A DNA stretch of 57,077 nucleotides, taken from Ruminococcus sp. (GTDB lineage Bacteria; Bacillota; Clostridia; Oscillospirales; Ruminococcaceae). The stretch is taken from the NCBI GenBank assembly GCA_017484095.1, contig JAFUTU010000006.1:1-57077 (forward strand). The letters are read 5' to 3'. Of the stretch, positions 35,984 through 45,200 are shown piece after piece. How positions within the stretch are numbered: position 1 is the first letter of the stretch; every line of letters starts with the position of its first letter. The notes beneath the pieces were generated by a model, which saw nothing but the letters and a program-made list of their open reading frames with translations, was not told where the DNA came from and did not search any database. The position numbers and the translations under genes were made by a program.

Positions 35984-37195
35984 CTACCCCGCATCCTCCC
36001 CCTCAAGTACATCAGCTACGATATTGCTCGCCCGCTTTTTGCTCTCCGCAAAGTAATGCGAGTAGGTTGTCAAAGTTGTTTGGGGTGTGCTATGCCCTAA
36101 CATCGCCGCCACTGTGGTCGGGTCAACTCCTGCCTCAATTTCTACCGAGGCGAAGAAATGACGTAGGGTGTGAACCCCATAGAATGGGAAGTTTCGGCGC
36201 TCACACTCTTTCTTCAGCCAAGAGTACGGCGTAGCGGGATGCATCGGTGTGCCGTCCCATTTCGTGAACAGACGGTCATGCTCCTGCCATTTGTCACCGA
36301 GATTTGCCTTGTAGCTGTCCTGATCTTTCTTGTAGGCTTTCAGCAGTTCGATCACAGTCGTAGGTAGATCTACGAGCCTTGTGGACTTGTCCGTCTTGGT
36401 TGCATCGGTGTATATGCCTTTCTTGGCAGTATAGTTTGAGGTGTGGTCGATCATTACCGTGCCTGCATCAAAGTCAATGTTCTTCCACTCGATACCGAGT
36501 ATCTCTCCCCGGCGGCAGCCCGTATATATTGCCAGTGTGAAGAACACCCGATATTTCATCGGCGCCTCACGCAATATCGTCATGAAATCCTTGGCCTGTT
36601 CCTTTGTGTAGATGTGCTTTTCGGGCTTCTTGTACATTCTGCCGTTAGCGTCGATCTTCGGGATAATGACCTTGCTGCAAGGGTTGGTGCTGACCATGTC
36701 AAGCCTTATCGCATATTCAAAGATCGAGGATATGAATGACAGGTGATGTCTCATTGTCTTTTGAGACAGCGGCTTGCCGTTGCGCTTGTTAGCTCCGGGT
36801 TTGGCAAGGCTGTTGATGAATTTCTGAATGTCTCTTGCAGTGATCTTGTCGATACGGAGATGTCCGAGCGCTGGGTAGATACGGCTTGCGAGAAGGTGTT
36901 CCCTTTGGAGTGTAGTGCTGCGGTGGTTAAGCTCCGCATACTCACTAAACCACTGCTCGCAGAGCTTTTGAAACTTGACCGTCGCCGTGACCTGACCGTG
37001 AGCGCATTCTTCCTCGAACAGCACCGAAAGTCGCTGAGCCTCCTTTTCCGCTTGCTTGGGAGTAAGTTCCTTGGGCGGCACCCACGTCTTGAACTGAACC
37101 ATCTGCTTGCCGTTCACATCATAGCCGTTGTACACCCGGAAGCGGTAGGCGGTCAGCTCGCCCTTCTTGTTTTTTCTTTTTTCGATATACGCCAT
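35984..37195 (-). CDS. int: Tyrosine integrase of the island
   Basis: 403 residues from ATG 37195 (MAYIEKRKNKKGELTAYRF), nine bases after AAAGG. N-terminal AP2-like arm-binding domain, SAM-like core-binding domain (about 70-165), then the catalytic domain with the first Arg in YTGCRRGEILG near 225, HTLRHFFASVE (His and second Arg) near 340, LGHSTPQTT, and the nucleophile Tyr in TLTTYSHYF near 380. The gene points toward attL, 160 bases from the tRNA, the usual layout for tRNA-targeting islands of Firmicutes (Tn916-like family of integrases). Confidence 0.94.
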   Translation of the reverse strand: MAYIEKRKNKKGELTAYRFRVYNGYDVNGKQMVQFKTWVPPKELTPKQAEKEAQRLSVLFEEECAHGQVTATVKFQKLCEQWFSEYAELNHRSTTLQREHLLASRIYPALGHLRIDKITARDIQKFINSLAKPGANKRNGKPLSQKTMRHHLSFISSIFEYAIRLDMVSTNPCSKVIIPKIDANGRMYKKPEKHIYTKEQAKDFMTILREAPMKYRVFFTLAIYTGCRRGEILGIEWKNIDFDAGTVMIDHTSNYTAKKGIYTDATKTDKSTRLVDLPTTVIELLKAYKKDQDSYKANLGDKWQEHDRLFTKWDGTPMHPATPYSWLKKECERRNFPFYGVHTLRHFFASVEIEAGVDPTTVAAMLGHSTPQTTLTTYSHYFAESKKRASNIVADVLEGEDAG

Positions 37196-37303
37196 ACATT
37201 TCAACCTTTCTTTTTAATTTACCTGTCGGCAACAACACCATAACACAGACTAACGGGCATTGCCAGCCGACAGGCTCGGAATTAATTTCTACAACATACT
37301 TTT

Positions 37304-37504
37304 CTACTGAACCACCAACTCCCCGTTCAGGTATTTGTACAGAATATCTTTGTTTATCAGGTATTTCTTGCCCGCCTTGAAGCAAGGCAGAGCACCCGAC
37401 CTACATAATTCTCTGACCCTGTATTCGGTCAAACCATCCACCAAAGCGGCGGCTTCTTTGATGGTAAGCATAGTAATCTTAGCTTCGTTTTTGTTTTCTG
37501 CCAT
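37304..37504 (-). CDS. xis: Excisionase-like helix-turn-helix protein
   Basis: 66 residues from ATG 37504 (MAENKNEAKITML), with AAGGAG about 12 bases upstream. The MerR/excisionase HTH reads MLTIKEAAALVDGLTEYRVRELCRSGALPCFKAGKKYLINKD. Xis proteins bend attachment-site DNA and direct excision. It lies about 110 bases upstream of the integrase on the same strand, the classical xis-int pair. Confidence 0.88.
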   Translation of the reverse strand: MAENKNEAKITMLTIKEAAALVDGLTEYRVRELCRSGALPCFKAGKKYLINKDILYKYLNGELVVQ

Positions 37505-37593
37505 GTGATTATCACACTCCTTGTTGTCTTGGTTGTTGTTCGTCTGGTATGTGTGATGTTCATAGTACATCGTCCTTTCATAGTGATCTTCAA

Positions 37594-37616
37594 GGGTACG
37601 CTGCTTTGGCGTACCC
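37594..37616 (-). terminator. Stem-loop upstream of xis
   Basis: Perfect eight-base stem GGGTACGC/GCGTACCC around a seven-base loop. No clear T run on the minus strand, so a regulatory hairpin is as likely as a terminator. Confidence 0.5.
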
Positions 37617-37619
37617 TAA

Positions 37620-37810
37620 ATTATGTCTGCACCAGCCCCGTCCTGAGGCGAGTGCAGTGGGTCGTGAGTTACATCCTACGGTGAACGATTTGTTCACCGT
37701 CAAAGGGGGTCCGTGTCGTTCACCCTCTTTGATGAGATGATTCTTTACCACCCATGATTGAGTAACGATTCGTTCCCCCATCGGAGACCATGTCATAAAT
37801 CGTTACCTCG
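37620..37810. repeat. Cluster of inverted repeats with an AACGATT motif
   Basis: The gap between xis and the RHH genes holds CTGCAC/GTGCAG (37627-37657), a perfect nine-base palindrome ACGGTGAAC/GTTCACCGT (37678-37700), and GTAACGATT (37762-37770) paired with AATCGTTAC (37798-37806). AACGATT recurs three times. Candidate binding sites for the RHH proteins encoded next door, or part of an origin of transfer or replication. Confidence 0.55.
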
Positions 37811-37822
37811 TCTTTAGTTGGG

Positions 37823-38236
37823 TCAATCATCAGCGATTATCCCCTCGGCAGAGTTCTGGGTGATAAGGTCATCGAGATTGATCTTCCCCCTCGTCCTGCG
37901 GACATTGTTCACCGCCTCTCTGCGAATGTCTTTTAACTCATTCTTGCTGACCTCGAAGGTGTCTGCGAGTATCGCTATGAGCATTTCAACCTCGACTGCA
38001 TATCTGAACAGCCCCTTTGAAATTTTTGTTATGCCATCGTCGCTTGCCTGCACGATGCATTCTGCAAGTTCCGGCACAAGCACATCTGACTTATTGGCAA
38101 TTGTCCTCGTTGCAAGAAACAGTTTCAGCGACTGCTCTATCAACTCCGAGCGGCTTATGTTCTGCTTTGCACAATAATCGTCACACTCAGCAAGCACACC
38201 GCTCGACACATATATTCCCGTTCTGATCTTCTCCAA
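37823..38236 (-). CDS. Ribbon-helix-helix protein 1
   Basis: 137 residues (MEKIRTGIYVSSGVLAECDDYC). The first 45 residues fit an RHH/CopG DNA-binding unit (beta strand, then KQNISRSELIEQSLKLFLA). The rest is helical with the pattern GLFRYAVEVEMLIAILADTF that recurs in the next gene, indicating paralogues. It starts two bases after the stop of the upstream gene with a GGAGG-type site. Likely a partition, copy-control or relaxosome accessory regulator of the island. Confidence 0.65.
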   Translation of the reverse strand: MEKIRTGIYVSSGVLAECDDYCAKQNISRSELIEQSLKLFLATRTIANKSDVLVPELAECIVQASDDGITKISKGLFRYAVEVEMLIAILADTFEVSKNELKDIRREAVNNVRRTRGKINLDDLITQNSAEGIIADD

Positions 38237-38238
38237 GA

Positions 38239-38646
38239 TTACTCCTCCTTCTGATATTTGTAGGCTCTGCGGAAATCAATGATGCCATTTATCTTTCGGA
38301 CATCGTCCACGCACATTCCATATAACTTGCCCACATTGCTCTCGTCAACATCGGTCAGCGCAGCAAGGATATGAGACTGTATCGCAGACTCAACAGCTAA
38401 CTTGAACAGTGCTCTACTTATACGCTGCTCTGACTCTTTGACGATACCATCCATAACGGATGATACCACCGAGCTGAGATACTCGATAGCATTATCCGAA
38501 TTGCAATCGAGATAGCCTGAATAGAATTTAATAGCCTTTTCAATAAATTCGCTCTGCGACTTAGCATTTGCCGCTGACAAGTGGCTGACCATTAACTCTT
38601 TGGTTTCGGGGTAGAGCCATACCGCCTGTTTTTCCTTATTTGCCAT
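38239..38646 (-). CDS. Ribbon-helix-helix protein 2 (paralogue)
   Basis: 135 residues from ATG 38646 (MANKEKQAVWLYPETKELM), preceded by GGAGG with a seven-base spacer. The N-terminus has a short strand and the helix pair SAANAKSQSEFIEKAIKFYSG typical of RHH proteins; the C-terminal part (SRALFKLAVESAIQSHILAAL) aligns with the downstream paralogue. The two genes are adjacent and probably form hetero- or homodimers on the palindromes at 37620-37810. Function inferred only. Confidence 0.65.
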   Translation of the reverse strand: MANKEKQAVWLYPETKELMVSHLSAANAKSQSEFIEKAIKFYSGYLDCNSDNAIEYLSSVVSSVMDGIVKESEQRISRALFKLAVESAIQSHILAALTDVDESNVGKLYGMCVDDVRKINGIIDFRRAYKYQKEE

Positions 38647-39024
38647 TGTAAAGCCTCCTTTAATACTGTTCGATTTTTCTTTTCTGCTGATATTTCGGTC
38701 ATGATTTCGGCAAGTTACCCTGTCACAGTAACACATTCCAAAACCACAACCCCTTAAAATATTGCACAAGACCTTGCAAAAAAGCCCCAATTTGCGGTCG
38801 GCTTTGCCGGCCGCTGTGAATGCGGCAATCCTGCCGCTTTAACCTGCGATTCCTTTCTCCTTACGCCATAGGTGCTGTGGTTAGGGACGGTCTGTGCAAT
38901 ATGCCGACTGCCGTTTTTTACTCCATTTATATCATCTTCTTTCCGTGATATTTCTTGTGCCGTCACCTCGCCCACAGCCGCCCACAAATCGCTTGTGTGG
39001 CGTTTTATTGGCTCGTTGGTTAAA
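38647..39024. other. Gap with a possible 70-codon reading frame
   Basis: A minus-strand frame from a GTG near 38960 (MTAQEISRKEDDINGVKNG) to a TAA at 38754 could encode about 70 residues; it lacks a clear ribosome site and I cannot identify it. Otherwise no gene seen. Confidence 0.3.
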
Positions 39025-40823
39025 CTACCCGACCTCGGCTGTGGGAGGGCACAGATCGCCAGACATTCGCTGTTCCATTTTTGCCTTGTCCAGTACCGCC
39101 ACGCTTATCATCTTGCCGCCGCTGGAGCGCACCGTTGTGGTGTTTCTTCCGCCGCATTTTATGAGGATTCCGTCCTCGGCAAGCTGCTTGATGAGTTGAT
39201 TTTTGCTGATGGAGAAATGCTCACCCTGCTCAGCACAGAGTTTTCTCACCTCCGAGTGCGCTGCGTCTGCGAGTAGGTAGTAGCAGTCCTCATCCTCCAT
39301 TCCGATGTAGCCTTTCTGAGTGGGAACGTACTCCGCACCACGCAGTTCAACATAACACCGACCACTGTCAAGCAAACTTTTCAGCTTTTCACAGAAGCGC
39401 GTGGTCGGATTTTCGTTCACAATGATTTCGGCGTTCAGCGAACAACTTTGCAAGAGTATTTCATCAAACACTTTTTCATATCGGCTGACCTCCTGCTCTG
39501 TTATCTGCTCCTGTGCTTGCAGGAACACAAGCAAGAACGCAAATCCTATTTTCAAGTGCGATAGCATATCTGGAGTTCGGTTGTGAAATTTTACATTGGC
39601 AGTAGTGAGTTTGGATATAAATTCTGAACGATATTTTAAAAACATATCTGACAGAGTTTTTATAAACTCACTCTCGTCTGATAGGTACTCTCGCTTCAAC
39701 CAATCCACATACAGCATCATCATACCTGACAGCACGTTTTGTTCTGCCAGCTGTTGATACTCCGACAGATCTTTCAGCACAATATCGTTTTCATTCAACT
39801 CGATGTTGAAGTAACGAGCCGACCCTGACACAGATATCTCCGGCGCATATTCCGCAGTGATTATTGCGTTGCCTGTCGGCGGTCGGCTCGTCTGTAACTC
39901 TGCATTGGTATTGAGTCTTGCCCTACCAATCCTATCGCCGTAGTATCTTGAAATATTCTGCGCTATGGTTTTCATCTCCTGCTCATGGAACATACCCGAG
40001 GGGTGAAAGTCATCAATGCAGGTCAGCACATCTTTCAAATAGTACACGTTACTGAGAATACTGTTTGCCGTATCGTGGAAGCTCATCGGCAGGTCGCTTG
40101 CAGTGAAGCGTCCGAAGAATGACAGAAACAGTGCCGCCAGTGTTGATTTTCGACTGCCTGTCTTTCCGATAAGTGCAGTCACAAATTTAGGCTCGCAGCC
40201 AGCCGCTTTCAGAAATTGATTCAGCGGAGATAGAAACGCCACCGATAACAGCGGCAGCAGAACACTTTGTGGAGCAAAACTGTTATCGAGCATTGCAGAG
40301 AGATAAATCAAATCCTCTTTCTCACAAGGTCTTTCAAAGCAATAGCTTTTCAGCTTGCCTTGCAACTCTACAGTGTACTCACAGTTCTTTTGTGGCATTA
40401 GGAACACCCACTCGCCATTAACCTTGCGCCAGCCAGTCTGTGCATAGACCATTTCGTTACGCACCTCCAGCTTGGTCTGCATTATGGCATGACAGATTTT
40501 ACTAAGCACATTCTGTTTTGGAACGACTGCACCGTACTGCCCCAGCGTTGCAGTAACCATTTCATTGTCTGCATTTCGTCTGCCGTTACTGTCTGCTCGG
40601 GAAGCACCATTCCTGTCTTGTAGGTAGCTGCAACTCTGAACAGTTTCTTCTGTTCGATACCGTCATCGTGGGTGATCTCGGCTTTCAGTATCGGCACAAA
40701 GTCTGCCAGCTTCACATCGACAAGCTGATCCTTAACGGGTACTTGTTCATAGAGGCAGCCGTCCTTGACGATGTACGGCTCGTGATAGACCGACTCGTCA
40801 TAGCTTGAAATGTTTGGTGTCAT
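39025..40823 (-). pseudogene. DUF927-like replication/helicase ATPase with a single-base frameshift
   Basis: Two overlapping frames make one protein of about 600 residues. The 5' part runs from ATG 40823 (MTPNISSYDESVYHEP) and breaks near 40560; the 3' part continues as VTATLGQYGAVVPKQNVL to the stop at 39025. Adding one G at about 40556-40560 joins them as TMKWVTATLGQYG. The joined protein has a DUF927 N-region (QTGWRKVNGEWVFLMP), Walker A IGKTGSRKSTLAAL and Walker B LTCIDDFHPS, and an NxAIITAEY segment. DUF927 proteins are SF3-like or VirE-like helicase/primase-associated ATPases of plasmids and islands. Either decayed or a sequence error. Confidence 0.75.
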
Positions 40824-41378
40824 TGGTTTGACCAACTCCTTCCTTTTTCGTTATGTAAATGCGTGAGCAGTACCTTATTGCAAAAAAAGCTCCTTGCAGA
40901 CGGACAGAGACAGCTATTCTATTGTTGCTCCGAATGCAAAGAGCCTAATTGCACTATCCGATTTTCAAGCTGCAGCTTTTGTCTGAAATAAATTATAGCG
41001 CGCCACAATAGTGATCGTCAAGGCCTGTTTGCGAATTTCGTATAGGCGCACAACTGTCACAGGGGGTGTCACTAGGGGTGGTCTGTTGAAGATGACGAAT
41101 AAGCGCTGTTTTTCGACATTTTTCACAGCCGTTTGCAGGCGCAAAGTTTTTACTGAATGGGGTGCTGCCCGATTGGAACAACGCTGTTGGCACTGCACAA
41201 GTGACACATTCAAAATGATGAAAGCAGTCTCCACATTTCTGTGAAAACTGCTCTCTAATATTAATATGTGCAGATTTTGAAAAAAGGTATAAAATCTCAG
41301 GACATTTAGTTTTCGCCTTGCAAGACAATTTAATTTAGTTATCACCTGCTCTTTATACTGTGAATTTCGACAAACAAA
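40824..41378. other. Gene-poor stretch with a weak cysteine-rich frame
   Basis: A minus-strand frame 40993-41328 from a TTG (MSCKAKTKCPEILYLF) has paired cysteines: KCGDC, ECVTC, GCEKC and PCDSC. Such spacing is rarely random and suggests a zinc-ribbon protein or its remnant, but there is no ribosome site and an overlapping frame (40965-41399) competes. I do not call it a firm gene. Confidence 0.35.
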
Positions 41379-41550
41379 CGAACAACAAGCCGTAAACACC
41401 GTAAAATTGGGGCTTTGGGTGATTTTTGTTCAACGAACAAACGCCAAACATCAACTAACACAAAACGAACAGAGCAAACGCCACGAACATGCAACGAACA
41501 GCGGTATGCGCCGATCTTACGGGGTTTTAGAGGGTTCGTTCGGTCGTTCG
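41379..41550. repeat. Iteron-like CGAACA repeats
   Basis: CGAACA occurs at 41379, 41434, 41466, 41484 and 41495, with inverse GTTCG copies at 41534 and 41546. Two copies sit in a larger unit ACGAACA...CAAACGCCA (41433 and 41465). The array lies upstream of the DUF927-like gene, as expected for a replication origin or oriT of the island. Confidence 0.55.
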
Positions 41551-41584
41551 GCAGATTATAAGGGATAGAGAGTGACTTATTGAT

Positions 41585-41682
41585 TTAGTCCTGAGTAAGA
41601 AACCAGAGGGTCATGTCCTCATTAAATCCAATGTTGAACTCAACGTGGCTGACATATTTCAAGATGTTGTTTATGGTTAATA
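41585..41682 (-). pseudogene. C-terminal remnant of an unknown protein
   Basis: A frame with no ATG near its start ends at TAA 41585-41587; it reads ILKYVSHVEFNIGFNEDM and then a short tryptophan-containing tail. The composition is protein-like. Probably the 3' end of a decayed gene. Confidence 0.35.
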
Positions 41683-41725
41683 TCTAGTATCGATTAAACA
41701 GTCTATAGTCGATGAGATGCAGGCA

Positions 41726-41815
41726 TTAGCTTCTGGTATCGGATAGGATATCATATATCTCCTCTTCGCTTGAAGCGTAGTCGATTATGCCCTTTCGGTT
41801 CGCATCTATTCGCAT
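41726..41815 (-). CDS. 29-residue orphan peptide
   Basis: Starts MRIDANRKGIIDYASSEEE at an ATG directly after the stop of the preceding peptide gene, so translation could be coupled by termination-reinitiation. No family recognised. It may be a piece of a decayed gene. Confidence 0.3.
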   Translation of the reverse strand: MRIDANRKGIIDYASSEEEIYDILSDTRS

Positions 41816-41902
41816 CTACATGACTGGCCTTTCTTCTTTCGCACTATTGGCTCGGCCAGACAGCAGCGCCGCTAGTATCATTATCATCATAGCTTTTCTC
41901 AT
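41816..41902 (-). CDS. 28-residue peptide with strong ribosome site
   Basis: GGAGGTGAG lies a few bases before ATG 41902. The peptide begins MRKAMMIMILAALLSG, a short signal-peptide-like hydrophobic helix, then a charged tail. It could be a small membrane or secreted peptide, or the intact 5' end of a gene broken by a stop. Stop and next ATG are adjacent. Confidence 0.4.
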   Translation of the reverse strand: MRKAMMIMILAALLSGRANSAKEERPVM

Positions 41903-42181
41903 AAAGCTCACCTCCACCACGGAGGATACCACACCTCGTCGGAAATAACTATATCCTTTGCGGAAATTCTACAGAACGCACTATTCGAGCAGTTCCAATT
42001 TGACATTCACCATGTCAGAACATGAAATCCACGATTTCTACAGATAACCTCTTAATTTGCATATAATCTTACTAGCTGTCCTATAATTATTCTTTCCTTT
42101 TTTACCGAACCACATGAAGAAGTGTGAAATGTTTTTTTACCAAAATTGAAAAAGAACTTTGGTTTCTTATGACACAATGAT

Positions 42182-42213
42182 AAGAGGCTGTTGTGGGTTT
42201 GCAACAGCCTCTT
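42182..42213. terminator. Strong hairpin downstream of the VWA gene
   Basis: Perfect twelve-base stem AAGAGGCTGTTG/CAACAGCCTCTT around an eight-base loop. The T-rich side (TATACTTTTT) is on the plus strand, but the only neighbouring gene is the minus-strand VWA gene ending at 42251, for which it is still the likely end point. Confidence 0.65.
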
Positions 42214-42250
42214 ATACTTTTTAAATTCTTACATTTTTTTGTTTATAATG

Positions 42251-45200
42251 TCATTTCGGAACAGCGTCAAGAATGCTCTTAATATCGTTGATCCTTCTGC
42301 TGGTTTCCTCAATTGCTTTAGGAACTCCTGAATTTGCATCTTCCATTGCTTCTGCAGCAGAGCCCAAGGCATTGATGAATTTCATGGCATCATTATCTCC
42401 TGCATTTTCAATCGCCTGAGTGTACTTTTTATACCAAGGCTGATCTTCCTTAGTCCACCACCAGTCTTTTTCAGGCCATATCATATCAGCAAGGGTTTGA
42501 TTTCCGCCGCATTCCTCTACAAGTTTTTTACGTGCGAGTTCACCTAGCTTCTTGTACACTTCCTTGTATATATAATCCTCATTTTGCAGTTTATTAAGTG
42601 CTTCAGCGATCTTACCTGCCTTATAACCATCAACATGAGTTAAGCAAGTGTAGAAATCACCTACTAAGAAATTCGCAATCTTACTGGTTACTTGCTCTTT
42701 CCAACCTGATACTTCATAGCCGGAGTTCTTCAAAATATAGTCAACAGACAAGTCAATTCCAAGAGCTTCTTTGAAAGTTTCCTTAACTGCTTTACGATAC
42801 CATTCAACACCATAATCATTGAAATCTTCCATTGACTCTTTATATTTTTCAGGATCAATATCAGCCAACATAATAGAGTATGCCTTTCCTGTTTCTGTGT
42901 TAGTTATAGTACCAGTTCCATATCTTGTTCCGGGTGCATTAGCAGCATTTATTTTGATTGTGTACTTAACACCATTAGAAGTAAAGTCTACGCCTTCTTG
43001 CCCTAACTTTAAACTTGAAATATAGCTTTTGAGGAAGTTGAACCAGTCGGTGCCTTTAATATTCCATGACTGATTCTGTCTTGCCATTTCAGGAAGCAGC
43101 TTTTCATAAATAACCTTGTTAGCATCAGCAAGAAGTTGCTGGTCTGTAATAGATGTAATTGCCCAAGATTGAGGCTTTATTAGTACATTGCTATCATACT
43201 CTTTAATCTTTTTAATTATATCTTTTCTAATATCATCACTTATAGTAGTGATTTCATCAAAAATACCATTGATCTCTGCTGCCTGTGTCTCAAGCTTTTT
43301 ACCTAGCTTATCAAGTTCAGCCTGTGCCTTTTTACGATTGTTCTTAGTAGTTCTGTCCTTTTGAGCCTGACGCTCTTTTAAGAATTCTGCAAACTTTTCA
43401 TGAAAATCACATGATGTGCTTACTTCGGAATCACCATCTATATCACCGTTGTTGTTGGTAATATATATCGTTGTTTCGTGTTTGCTATCGCAGATATTCG
43501 CCGCAAAATCGCTTATTCCAGCCCATCCGATATCACTTGCTGTCTTAGTGTTAACACACTCAGTAGTATAGCTTTCTTCGATATTGTAATAGTTAATAAA
43601 ACCAAAATAAATTGCACCAGACGATTTTGCAGTTCCGTCAGTACCGATAACTGTATTTTCTACTGTTACTTCGTCTCTATTAAGTTTACCATTAGTAGCA
43701 CTATTATCTACTGTATACTCCTTATCCTTTGCAAGCATAGCACTATATGTGTTGCAATTATCGCCAAATCCACCAGGAATTATAGCATTTTGTCCGTGAA
43801 TTGTGAGATTTGGATTTTCATATACAGTTTCAGACAAAATAGAGTTCTCATGTTTAACAGCCAAAGCAGTATAGGTAACTCTATATTCTTTTAATATGTC
43901 GGCTACCTGAGCAATGGTCATTTTCTCTAAATCTTTTCTGATATAATCAAAAGTTATCTCGGCATTTCCAGATATTATTTTGGATCTATCAGAGAAATAG
44001 GTAGGCGTTTTAGGATCACTTGTCATTCTGAAATATGGTTTCCCTGCTTCGCCAGTATCGGGGTCATCGGGTGGCTGGACAAATTCGCCCATTTCTACAC
44101 CATCAGGAATCTCATCCCCATCGGAATCAGGATTATTAGGGTCAGTCTTGATGATTTCACCATACTGATTCCTCATACCTGTACTCTCTACAATATCGGG
44201 AATACCATCTTCATCAGTATCCTTGCTAGAGCCTATGAACAGACCGTTTACTTCATCAAAAACATCAGCAACTTCCGAAGCATCTGATATGAAGAAATAC
44301 TTTCCATTACCGACTTCAGCCATTTCTTTCATATAGTATTCATTGACATCGCTACCCAAGCCAAGTGATATCAGCTTTAAATTATCGGTTTCTGTTAACT
44401 GCCTCAGCAAATCGAGAGTATCAGATGTGTACCTTTTGGTCGGATCTCCATCAGATAAGAAGACTATCAGATCCTGCCTTGCAACACCATCGCTTTTATC
44501 TGAATTATCAAGATCTCCCTTATTGACAATAAGGGCAAGAACAGTATGCAGTCCATCTTCAAAATTTGTATTGCCACTTGAGTAGATGTTATCGATCGTT
44601 GTCTCATATTCCGGCTTTATGGCCAGAGTATTTCTTAGATTTTTTAGCACGGCATTTTCTATATACACTCTTGCGTTGCTACTAAAGGTAGTCACGGAGA
44701 TCATGTCATTATCATTTAACTGTGCGATGAATTGCTTCGTGGCTTCTTTGCAAGCAGTCATTTTAGAACCACTCATACTGCCAGAGTTATCCAAAGCAAA
44801 AATTACATTGTAGTATGGAGTTTGTGTTCCCTGTTCATTTCTTACAATGAGCTGTTCTTGTGCCCACGCATCATACCACTCATTCGTTTCAATAAGGATC
44901 CATTGGCTGAAATGATCGGTATGTACTGTGACAGTATTGGCTTCTGTGTCTATTACGACATCATCAACAAGAACAACAATATTGTTTTCCTCATCATAAT
45001 AACAAACACCAAGACCATCCTCAGTGCCATTAAGCTTAGATTCATCATAGCTGAATATAATATCAGCCTGCTTCAAAGTGTCATTATATAGTGATATGTC
45101 AACAGGTCTGCCTATTGCACCCGGAACTTTCGACATGTAGGAGTAATCAGCAATATCGGTTATATTTACAATAGCTGTACCGTTTTCGACTTCATAATTA

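Noticed and set aside
36743..37243. 166-codon plus-strand frame
   Set aside because: Antisense to the integrase, which has all catalytic motifs.
40965..41399. 144-codon minus-strand frame
   Set aside because: It overlaps the cysteine-rich frame in another phase, has no ribosome site, and its composition is not protein-like.
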